Source: Methylomicrobium sp. (GTDB lineage: Bacteria; Pseudomonadota; Gammaproteobacteria; Methylococcales; Methylomonadaceae). From it: DNA of 5,141 nucleotides. Made by a program: the position numbers and the translations under genes. The notes below the pieces were generated by a model that did not search any database, was not told where the DNA came from, and saw only the letters and a list, made by a program, of their open reading frames with translations. Shown in pieces: positions 1 to 5,141 of the stretch (positions within the stretch are counted from its first letter, which is position 1; every line of letters begins with the position of its first letter). Location: assembly GCA_007135635.1 (NCBI GenBank), contig SLIO01000260.1:1-5141 (forward strand), written 5' to 3'.

Positions 1-17
1 TACCGTTTACCGTTTAC
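1..17. repeat. Partial heptamer tandem repeat (ACCGTTT)n
   Basis: The unit ACCGTTT occurs twice in a row (2-8 and 9-15). A partial copy follows (16-17), and the first base of the window fits the same period. The array is cut by the window edge, so its full length is unknown. It begins 12 bases past the end of rlmD. Confidence 0.6.
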
Positions 18-29
18 TGCTTTCCGCTC

Positions 30-1364
30 TCACCTTTCAAACAACGCAATCGATTCCACATGCGCGGTTTGCGGGAACATATTCATGACGCCGGCTTTTA
101 CCAGTTTAAAACCTAAATCGTTCACCAGCATGCCGGCATCACGGGCTAAGGTTGAGGGATTACACGAAACATATACGATACTTTCGGGCTGCCATTGCTT
201 GAAATGATGCAATACCTCCGATGCGCCGGCCCGTGACGGGTCGAGTAAAATCTTGTTATAACGCTGTTTCGCCCACGGCAAATCGACTATCGCCTTACTC
301 AAATCGGCCGCGTGAAACTCGACATTATCTAGACCGTTCAAGCGGGCATTCTCCCGTGCATGATTGACCAAAGGCAAATCGCCTTCGATACCGACCACTT
401 TCCCTGCGTAACGGGCCATCGGCAAGGTAAAGTTTCCGAGCCCGCAGAATAAATCAAGGACGACATCGTCCGTCGTCAAATCCAACGCTTCGATGACGCG
501 GTTGACCATGAGCCGGTTGATTTCATAATTGACCTGCGTAAACATCGCCGGTCTGAACCGGAATACGATATCGTGATCCGGTAAGGCATAAGTCGGGGTT
601 ACCACAGGTTCGCCATCGATCGGCGCGATCGTATCGGGGCCTTTCGACTGCAGACACAAGGTCACATTATGCTTATGTGCAAAAGACCGCATTCGCTCCT
701 TATCCTCGTCGCTCGGCGGCTCCAGCACTCGCATCGCAAGCACGCAATCCTCGTCGCCGATCGCGACTTCGATTTGTGGGATTTTCTCTCTTATCGTCAA
801 GCCGCCGATCATCTCGGACAATGCCATCAAGCGCGTTCCAACCAACGGATGCATAACCTTACAGCTTTCGATCTCGGCTAAAAACGGTTGGCGCTTTTCC
901 CGAAACCCGACGAGTACCCTGCCTTTTTTCGCGACATATTTGACGCCCATGCGCGCCTTACGCCTATATCCCCAATGCGGCCCGTCCAAAGAAGACCATA
1001 TTTCGGGAATATCGAGCTTGCCAATCCGTTTGAACTGTTCTTTCAATAGCTCTTCCTTGATATGGATTTGCTCGCTTGAAGCGACATGCTGAAAACTGCA
1101 GCCACCGCATACATCATAATGCGGGCATTCGGCCTCGACGCGGTACTCGGCCTTGCTCAATAGATTGACTATTCTGCCTTCGGCGAAATCGCGGCGAATG
1201 TCGGTATAGACAAATTCAAGTTCCTCGCCCGGTAAGGCAGCGTCGATAAACACCGCCTTGCCGTCTACATGTGCGACACCTCGACCGTCATGCGTCAGCG
1301 AATCGATTAGGGTTTTAACAGGGGTGTCCGGTAATTTTTTACGTTCCCTTTTTCTGCCCGCCAT
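30..1364 (-). CDS. rlmD: 23S rRNA (uracil-1939-C5)-methyltransferase RlmD
   Basis: This cytosolic enzyme transfers a methyl group from S-adenosylmethionine to C5 of U1939 in 23S rRNA. From the ATG at 1364 it has 444 residues, against 433 in E. coli. A TRAM-type RNA-binding region occupies about residues 12-70 (L-I-D-S-L-T-H-D-G-R-G-V). The iron-sulfur cysteines are C80, C86 and C89 (E-C-P-H-Y-x-x-C-G-G-C), with C168 as the probable fourth. The methyltransferase domain follows: F-x-Q-V-N (275-279), SAM motif D-L-F-C-G-L-G-N-F (304-312), D-P-S-R-A-G (375-380), nucleophile C401 in S-C-N-P, and H-V-E-S with E437 as the likely base. All key residues are present. An in-frame ATG at 1406 exists, but it would overlap the ydbL-family gene and precedes the basic M-A-G-R-K-R start typical of the family. 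The start at 1364 lies two bases past the upstream TAA, so translation is probably coupled. The cysM-rlmD neighbourhood is also known from Pseudomonas. Confidence 0.95.
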   Translation of the reverse strand: MAGRKRERKKLPDTPVKTLIDSLTHDGRGVAHVDGKAVFIDAALPGEELEFVYTDIRRDFAEGRIVNLLSKAEYRVEAECPHYDVCGGCSFQHVASSEQIHIKEELLKEQFKRIGKLDIPEIWSSLDGPHWGYRRKARMGVKYVAKKGRVLVGFREKRQPFLAEIESCKVMHPLVGTRLMALSEMIGGLTIREKIPQIEVAIGDEDCVLAMRVLEPPSDEDKERMRSFAHKHNVTLCLQSKGPDTIAPIDGEPVVTPTYALPDHDIVFRFRPAMFTQVNYEINRLMVNRVIEALDLTTDDVVLDLFCGLGNFTLPMARYAGKVVGIEGDLPLVNHARENARLNGLDNVEFHAADLSKAIVDLPWAKQRYNKILLDPSRAGASEVLHHFKQWQPESIVYVSCNPSTLARDAGMLVNDLGFKLVKAGVMNMFPQTAHVESIALFER

Positions 1365-1366
1365 GC

Positions 1367-1951
1367 TTATTTTTGTCTCCAACTGCCGTTCGGCATTTGA
1401 TACCACCAGCCGGACTGGGCATTACTGACCCAGCGCGCAGCAAACGTCGATTTGATCTGTGCAAACCAGTTGGGTTGACCATTGGCATTCGCGATGGCCT
1501 GGTAAAGCTGATTACGATCGGCATTCTCGGCCGCCACTAAGCGATTAACCTGTGTTCTATCGCGCAACGGCACGGCAGAAGGATCTCTAACAACTAACAG
1601 GCCGTCCGAACCAATACCGATATAGCCTGCATCATAAAAAGGTTTCAATCCTGTAAATCGGCTTTGCATCGAAGCGGTTAGTCGCCTGATTTCGGGTGAG
1701 TCGATCGAGAGATCGGCTTGCTGGGCATGAGCCGGCGCAATCACGACATTCAACACCCCATCTATTACTTGATAGAAAGCGATTCGCCAATCCGACAAAC
1801 TAGTACTGGGACTCTCAGGCGAATCGGTTGATTGCTGTATATCCCTGATGATTTGATCCGCCGCTTTTTCTGCAGCAGCGGCAGGAAAGTAGATATTAAT
1901 CGTCACGCAAGCCGTTAACAGCAAGGCGCCGATGACTGATATTTTTTTCAT
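1367..1951 (-). CDS. YdbL-family (DUF1318) lipoprotein with YnbE-like N terminus
   Basis: This 194-residue protein has a lipoprotein signal: M-K-K, a hydrophobic core, and lipobox L-T-A-C with the acylated cysteine at C15. The +2 residue is valine, not aspartate, which predicts the outer membrane. After the cysteine comes V-T-I-N-I-Y-F-P (16-23) and an Ala-rich stretch to about residue 37. This resembles the short I-T-I-N-M strand of E. coli YnbE. A Ser/Pro-rich linker follows (about 41-52), then a hydrophobic stretch (about 58-74) ending A-H-A-Q (75-78), which looks like a second signal-peptide end. The DUF1318/YdbL domain fills 79-194, with A-E-N-A-D-R-N-x-L-Y (141-150) and a C-terminal G-W-W-Y-Q-M-P-N-G-S-W matching the YdbL end. 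In E. coli, YdbL is a periplasmic protein encoded beside YdbH and YnbE. The ATG at 1951 has a GGAG six bases upstream, just past the TAA of the ydbH-like gene. Its own TAA lies two bases before rlmD. The YnbE resemblance is by eye. Confidence 0.85.
   Translation of the reverse strand: MKKISVIGALLLTACVTINIYFPAAAAEKAADQIIRDIQQSTDSPESPSTSLSDWRIAFYQVIDGVLNVVIAPAHAQQADLSIDSPEIRRLTASMQSRFTGLKPFYDAGYIGIGSDGLLVVRDPSAVPLRDRTQVNRLVAAENADRNQLYQAIANANGQPNWFAQIKSTFAARWVSNAQSGWWYQMPNGSWRQK
1377..1380 (-). promoter_or_regulatory. Possible ribosome binding site of rlmD
   Basis: The minus strand reads GGAG inside the last codons of the ydbL-family gene, 12 bases before the ATG at 1364. The spacing is long, which suggests that translation depends partly on ribosomes ending at the TAA (1367-1369). 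The same site lies downstream of the alternative ATG at 1406, so it favours the shorter protein. Confidence 0.45.
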
Positions 1952-1957
1952 GTTTGA

Positions 1958-1961
1958 CTCC
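1958..1961 (-). promoter_or_regulatory. Ribosome binding site of the ydbL-family gene
   Basis: The minus strand reads GGAG, six bases before the ATG at 1951. It lies inside the 12-base gap after the TAA of the ydbH-like gene. It is the best Shine-Dalgarno sequence in the operon and fixes this start, which also begins a textbook lipoprotein signal peptide. Confidence 0.7.
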
Positions 1962-1963
1962 GG

Positions 1964-4003
1964 TTACTCAATGACTATGTCGTCCGACGCCATCGTAATG
2001 CGTTTCAGACGCTCCAATAAAACGTTCCAATCAACTCGGGGATTATACCCCATTACATCGATTCTCGGCAGGCCGCCGCCTTTGACGATGTAATAACCCT
2101 GTTCGGCCGGCTCCGTGCCGGTCAACTGGCATACGCCATTGTGCAAATAGCAACCGATGCCGAGGCTTTCGTAACCGAAGGTTTCGAAAAAGCCTAAAAA
2201 AGTTCTTGAAATCAAATCGGTGGCACCACCTCCGCCGATACTGGCTAAATTCTCGACTGCAGTTTGGCTTATTCGGCGCCTCGAATCGTCATTATCCGGT
2301 GTGCCTAGCCATGCAAAAAAAGTCACCGGCTGCCAATTTTCCAGATAGAGTTCGCGGACAAAACCGGATAAGCGTCCTTCAATGCCGCCGAATTTAAATT
2401 TGCTCGTCAATTGCGCCAGATCAAGATTTTCTATTTCTACCGAACCAAAGAATTGAGAAAATTCACTGAATAAACCGGAAGATGCCAGTTGACTGATCGT
2501 AATCCGGCCGTCGAACACATCGATCGTCAACTCGCCATCCAAGGTGAGTTTATTATCCCGGTAATCGACGCCGGGAATCTTGCCGCTAATCGTTCCGCTC
2601 ATCGGCGTCCAGTCCAATGCTTGCGTCAACCGTTCTAATGAAATAGCTTCCAATTCGCCGATAAAAAACAGATCGTGATCGTCATTATCGCGTGCAGTCC
2701 AGTCGAAACGTTCGATAGTGAGTGCTCCGCCAAGCAAGGGCAATCGTGTTTTATTTAACAGGCGAATCGAGGTCGCTTCAGTCAAAAAAGAGACTTTAGC
2801 CGAGCCGACCGGCACATTACCTAACTGCAACTGTTGCCAAGCAAAGACCGATGGCTTAGAAGGACCTTCCCGAGCGGACCAATGGAGCGACCCAATACCT
2901 CCGGCTAAGGCTAAACGCGCTTTACTATCGCTTAACTTCAAATCGCTCACATCGACAGCCAAATCGAGTGGCGCATGATTTTTTATCGAAGCGTCGGCGC
3001 TTAAACGTCCGGACAGACTCATACCTTCTGCCTGCGTACCCAAAAGAATCGAATCGAGATAAGTATCGAAGACAGACTTCAAATTTTCCGCATGGACGAA
3101 AAACCGTCCCTGCTCGAGACTCAATGAAGGAATCGTTTCGACCAGACCGCTACCGGTCAGTTCGACTACACCGGGATGACGGAAATCGACATGCACGATA
3201 TCCACAAGGCGCGAGTCCATATGCCAAGTCCCCGCACTATTGATCGTCACTGTTTCAGACGGAAGTTCGATGAACCAAGGTTCGATATACAGTGCGCCTT
3301 TTGAAAATTCACAGCGGCTGAACCATTGCCAATTACCCGCCACCAAATTCGCACGAAAAGACCAAGCCGTATCAATGCCTTCAACGGCAATACTGCCATC
3401 TGTAGCCTGTCCGGACAAATCATTCAGACGGGCATGGGCGGAAACTTTGTCCAATTCGATTCCGGGTCCCTCAGCAGTAACATCGATATCGGCATGTCCT
3501 TCGCCTATTTGAAAATCATCAGAATCGATAAACGGCTTGACCAATGCGCTTTGCAAGCCGCGCGATTTAAACTGAAGCACCCAGCGCTCATCTTCAACCG
3601 AGGCATGCACGGCAATTTCGCCGCCGCCGGCTTTGAGCCGTTCGATGCGTACCTCACTACGGCGGGGACCGATACTGAAACGAAAATCGAAAACCGGCGA
3701 CTGCAGTAAAGCACTGTTGAGTTCCGCACGGCCTTTTAAACAATGAATTTCATCGTCACGCCAACTAAAATCCGAGCACTCGATACCGACAAATTTAATT
3801 TCATCGAAGGGCTCAGGAAGACGGATAGATTGCACCGATAACATAACGCTTTGAGACGGGGACGCCAAATGAGACAAACGAAACTCAATGCCTTCAAGTC
3901 TCCAACCTTCCGCTTCGAGCGTAGCTATCCTCAGTCCAACTAAATCCAGCGCCTTTACCGTTGACGACATCAACAAACACGCGGCAATTCCGAGCGCTTT
4001 CAT
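1964..4003 (-). CDS. YdbH-like AsmA-family protein, probable intermembrane lipid transport
   Basis: The protein has 679 residues from the ATG at 4003. It begins with a signal-peptide-like segment (M-K-A, hydrophobic core about residues 4-13, possible cleavage after V-K-A18). The body is long and rich in alternating beta-type sequence, as in AsmA-like proteins. The C-terminal 150 residues carry what I recognise as the YdbH signature: E-L-Y-L-E-N-W, R-I-S-Q-x-A-V-E-N-L, a G-I-G-C...C pair (C618, C625, a possible disulfide), V-K-G-G-G-L-P-R-I (640-648) and L-L-E-R-L-K-R-I (662-669). E. coli YdbH acts with TamB and YhdP in moving phospholipid to the outer membrane. It is about 879 residues with an N-terminal membrane anchor, so this version is shorter. 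The next gene encodes a YdbL-family lipoprotein, which supports the assignment. An upstream in-frame ATG at 4081 is less likely because it would overlap cysM by 49 bases and bury the signal sequence. No strong ribosome site is visible, so coupling to cysM is likely. The lipid role is inferred from the family. Confidence 0.82.
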   Translation of the reverse strand: MKALGIAACLLMSSTVKALDLVGLRIATLEAEGWRLEGIEFRLSHLASPSQSVMLSVQSIRLPEPFDEIKFVGIECSDFSWRDDEIHCLKGRAELNSALLQSPVFDFRFSIGPRRSEVRIERLKAGGGEIAVHASVEDERWVLQFKSRGLQSALVKPFIDSDDFQIGEGHADIDVTAEGPGIELDKVSAHARLNDLSGQATDGSIAVEGIDTAWSFRANLVAGNWQWFSRCEFSKGALYIEPWFIELPSETVTINSAGTWHMDSRLVDIVHVDFRHPGVVELTGSGLVETIPSLSLEQGRFFVHAENLKSVFDTYLDSILLGTQAEGMSLSGRLSADASIKNHAPLDLAVDVSDLKLSDSKARLALAGGIGSLHWSAREGPSKPSVFAWQQLQLGNVPVGSAKVSFLTEATSIRLLNKTRLPLLGGALTIERFDWTARDNDDHDLFFIGELEAISLERLTQALDWTPMSGTISGKIPGVDYRDNKLTLDGELTIDVFDGRITISQLASSGLFSEFSQFFGSVEIENLDLAQLTSKFKFGGIEGRLSGFVRELYLENWQPVTFFAWLGTPDNDDSRRRISQTAVENLASIGGGGATDLISRTFLGFFETFGYESLGIGCYLHNGVCQLTGTEPAEQGYYIVKGGGLPRIDVMGYNPRVDWNVLLERLKRITMASDDIVIE

Positions 4004-4032
4004 TTTGCATGCCGGTCCGGTGTGCGCACCAA

Positions 4033-4923
4033 TCAACCCGGAAAAACACCGGTCGAAAGATAACGGTCGCCGCGGTCGCATATAATCACGGCAATCACGG
4101 CATTTTCGACTTCGACGGACAACCTCAATGCGGCGGCTACGCCCCCCCCCGAAGATACGCCGGCAAAAATACCTTCCTCGGTCGCCAGCGCCCGCATCGT
4201 GATTTCGGCGGTCGTTTGATCGACTTCAATGATTCTATCGACACGGCTTTGATCATAAATTTTCGGCAAATATTCCTTCGGCCAGCGTCGAATACCGGGA
4301 ATTTTCGAATCACCTTCCGGCTGAACGCCGACGATTTGTATAGCGGGATCTTGTTCCTTTAGATAGCTCGATGTCCCCATGATCGTTCCGGTCGTGCCCA
4401 TCGAACTCACAAAATGCGTGACACGGCCTTCGGTATCGCGCCAGATTTCAGGACCTGTGCCTTCATAATGAGCGCGCGGATTGTCAGGATTGGCAAACTG
4501 GTCGAGAATTCGACCTTGGCCTTCACGCTCCATATGTCTAGCCAAATCGATTGCGCCTTCCATGCTCGATGCGGCCGGCGTCAAAATGATCTCGGCGCCA
4601 TAAGCCTTCATCGACGCCCGACGTTCCTCGCTCATGTTATCCGGCATAATCAAGGTCATTTTATAACCTTTGATTGCCGCGGCCATGGCCAATGCGATGC
4701 CGGTATTGCCGCTGGTTGCCTCGATCAATCGGTCGCCCGGCTTGATCTCACCGCGTGCTTCGGCATGCTTGATCATGCTCAGCGCTGGCCTATCCTTGAC
4801 CGATCCGGCCGGATTATTGCCTTCTAACTTGGCTAAAATGATATTCGACGTTTGTCCGGGCAAACGCTGTAATTTAACCAGTGGGGTATTGCCGACACAG
4901 CTTTCTATTGTTTTAAATGTCAT
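4033..4923 (-). CDS. cysM: Cysteine synthase B (O-acetylserine sulfhydrylase B, PLP enzyme)
   Basis: This cytosolic enzyme makes cysteine from O-acetylserine and sulfide. The CysM isoform can also use thiosulfate, giving S-sulfocysteine. The 296-residue protein is close to the roughly 303 residues of E. coli CysM and is recognisable along its whole length. N-P-A-G-S-V-K-D-R carries the PLP lysine (K43). A-T-S-G-N-T-G (69-75) is the substrate loop. G-T-T-G-T (176-180) binds the PLP phosphate, and S257/S258 sit at the pyridine nitrogen. Features pointing to CysM over CysK are I-R-R-W-P (211-215) and C282 in I-C-D-R-G-D-R-Y-L-S-T-G. The ATG at 4923 places G-N-T-P-L-V where the family has it. The ribosome site is weak (GGGA, 10 bases upstream). 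It is the first gene of the apparent operon; its TGA lies 29 bases before the ydbH-like start. A run of nine G residues (4142-4150) encodes part of S258 to G261. The frame after it is the normal CysM C terminus, so the gene is intact. Confidence 0.96.
   Translation of the reverse strand: MTFKTIESCVGNTPLVKLQRLPGQTSNIILAKLEGNNPAGSVKDRPALSMIKHAEARGEIKPGDRLIEATSGNTGIALAMAAAIKGYKMTLIMPDNMSEERRASMKAYGAEIILTPAASSMEGAIDLARHMEREGQGRILDQFANPDNPRAHYEGTGPEIWRDTEGRVTHFVSSMGTTGTIMGTSSYLKEQDPAIQIVGVQPEGDSKIPGIRRWPKEYLPKIYDQSRVDRIIEVDQTTAEITMRALATEEGIFAGVSSGGGVAAALRLSVEVENAVIAVIICDRGDRYLSTGVFPG
4142..4150 (-). repeat. Nine-G homopolymer within cysM
   Basis: The coding strand has nine consecutive G residues, spanning the last base of the S258 codon, all of G259 and G260, and the first two bases of G261. 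Runs of this length are prone to slippage in replication and to sequencing error. Here the downstream frame is the expected CysM C terminus. Confidence 0.9.
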
Positions 4924-5063
4924 GACTCGATTGTCCCAAATAAAGTAATTGCGCTAAGTAAAACAACGCTCAAAAGAACACGAATAAAGCTAAACTGCGA
5001 AAGACGGCTCAATCGGCATTTCGAATGTGAATGTACTGTATCCAATAATTTTGGATTAATTGG

Positions 5064-5094
5064 TTTATATTTTTTACCTGAACTTTACTGTGAA
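5064..5094 (-). promoter_or_regulatory. Weak candidate sigma-70 promoter for the cysM operon
   Basis: On the minus strand, TTCACA (5094-5089, five of six bases matching the consensus -35) is followed by TATAAA (5069-5064, five of six matching the -10). The spacer is 19 bases, longer than the preferred 17. Transcription would start near 5057 and leave a leader of about 134 bases. The -35 falls inside a perfect 7-base inverted repeat (5080-5099), as an operator would. In AT-rich DNA such matches arise often by chance. Confidence 0.28.
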
Positions 5095-5099
5095 AGTTC
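5080..5099. repeat. Perfect inverted repeat GAACTTT-N6-AAAGTTC, candidate operator
   Basis: The arms are 5080-5086 and 5093-5099, separated by six bases. The 20-base dyad has the size and symmetry of a binding site for a dimeric regulator, and it overlaps the candidate -35 of the cysM promoter. No regulator can be named from the site alone. Confidence 0.5.
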
Positions 5100-5102
5100 G
5101 CA

Positions 5103-5140
5103 GTTTTGCATTCCTTATCTAATTTTTCGATATGCAAAAC
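5103..5140. repeat. Inverted repeat GTTTTGCAT / ATGCAAAAC with 20-base spacer
   Basis: The arms are 5103-5111 and 5132-5140, both perfect over nine bases. It could be a hairpin in a transcript, a paired regulator site, or the end of something continuing beyond the window. There is no clean T-run after either arm, so it is not a typical terminator. Confidence 0.45.
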
Positions 5141-5141
5141 A

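Larger units (their letters stand above)
4992..5106. repeat. Ten-base inverted repeat AAACTGCGAA / TTCGCAGTTT, arms 95 bases apart
   Basis: The arms are 4992-5001 and 5097-5106, identical as reverse complements over ten bases. The right arm overlaps both other dyads (5080-5099 and 5103-5140). The pair brackets the candidate promoter. It could be the terminal repeat of a small element, two sites for one regulator, or chance. Confidence 0.45.
4924..5141. other. Upstream intergenic region of cysM
   Basis: These 218 bases carry no convincing gene on either strand and are visibly richer in A and T than the coding DNA. They hold the nested inverted repeats, the candidate minus-strand promoter, and an imperfect 22-base dyad at 5042-5063 with outer arms CCAAT and ATTGG. 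That dyad would sit at the predicted transcription start. On the plus strand, AATAAT (5044-5049) could be a -10 but has no good -35. What lies beyond 5141 is not visible. Confidence 0.6.

Noticed and set aside
1..17. CRISPR array
   Set aside because: The repeat unit is seven bases with no spacers; it is a simple tandem repeat.
669..881. Plus-strand open frame of 70 codons antisense to rlmD
   Set aside because: It is short, lacks a family match, and overlaps the well-supported rlmD gene.
30..1406. Longer RlmD starting at the ATG at 1406
   Set aside because: The extra 14 residues are not typical of the family and overlap the upstream gene; the ATG at 1364 starts the usual basic N terminus.
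3326..3709. Plus-strand open frame of 127 codons antisense to the ydbH-like gene
   Set aside because: It has no recognisable domain and lies wholly inside a gene with clear family features on the other strand. The other plus-strand frames at 2206-2397, 2718-2978, 2968-3243 and 3240-3512 are the same kind of shadow.
3977..4003. Lipobox-like I-A-A-C at residues 6-9 of the YdbH-like protein
   Set aside because: It matches the lipobox pattern but lies too close to the N terminus; only five residues precede it, too few for a lipoprotein signal peptide.
4019..4030. Small hairpin (GGTG / CACC) in the gap between cysM and the ydbH-like gene
   Set aside because: The stem is only four base pairs with no T-run, so it is neither a convincing terminator nor a regulatory structure.
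1964..4081. Longer ydbH-like protein starting at the ATG at 4081
   Set aside because: It would overlap the 3' end of cysM by 49 bases and put 26 mostly basic and polar residues in front of a good signal peptide.
4414..4827. Plus-strand open frame of 137 codons antisense to cysM
   Set aside because: The composition reads as an antisense shadow of conserved CysM codons (many His, Arg, Cys), and no protein family is apparent.

Overview
The window looks like chromosomal DNA of a gammaproteobacterium of medium GC content. All recognisable genes lie on the minus strand, and the closest family resemblances (CysM, RlmD, YdbH, YdbL) are gammaproteobacterial. The methanotroph order Methylococcales is a plausible home, but that is an impression from the protein sequences and not something I could test.

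Layout, in the direction of transcription (high to low coordinates). Positions 5141-4924 are an AT-rich upstream region with several nested inverted repeats and a weak candidate promoter. cysM (4923-4033) encodes cysteine synthase B. A ydbH-like gene (4003-1964) encodes an exported AsmA-like protein. A ydbL-family gene (1951-1367) encodes an outer-membrane-type lipoprotein carrying a DUF1318 domain. rlmD (1364-30) encodes the 23S rRNA m5U1939 methyltransferase. Positions 29-1 hold the start of a period-7 tandem repeat. The gaps between genes are 29, 12 and 2 bases, so the four genes very probably form one operon.

The two outer genes are housekeeping enzymes: sulfur assimilation into cysteine, and rRNA modification. 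The two inner genes are a module for lipid traffic between the inner and outer membranes. In E. coli this module has three genes: ydbH (AsmA-like bridge), ynbE (small outer-membrane lipoprotein) and ydbL (periplasmic chaperone). Here there is no separate ynbE. The ydbL product instead begins with a lipoprotein signal and a YnbE-like V-T-I-N segment, followed by a linker, an internal stretch resembling a remnant signal peptide (ending A-H-A), and then the YdbL domain. The most interesting reading is that one polypeptide combines the YnbE and YdbL roles, paired with a compact YdbH that lacks an obvious inner-membrane anchor.

A second oddity is a run of nine G residues inside the cysM coding strand. 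A shift by one base there would join the CysM reading frame to the open ydbH frame. I saw no RNA genes, insertion sequences, CRISPR arrays or convincing terminators.
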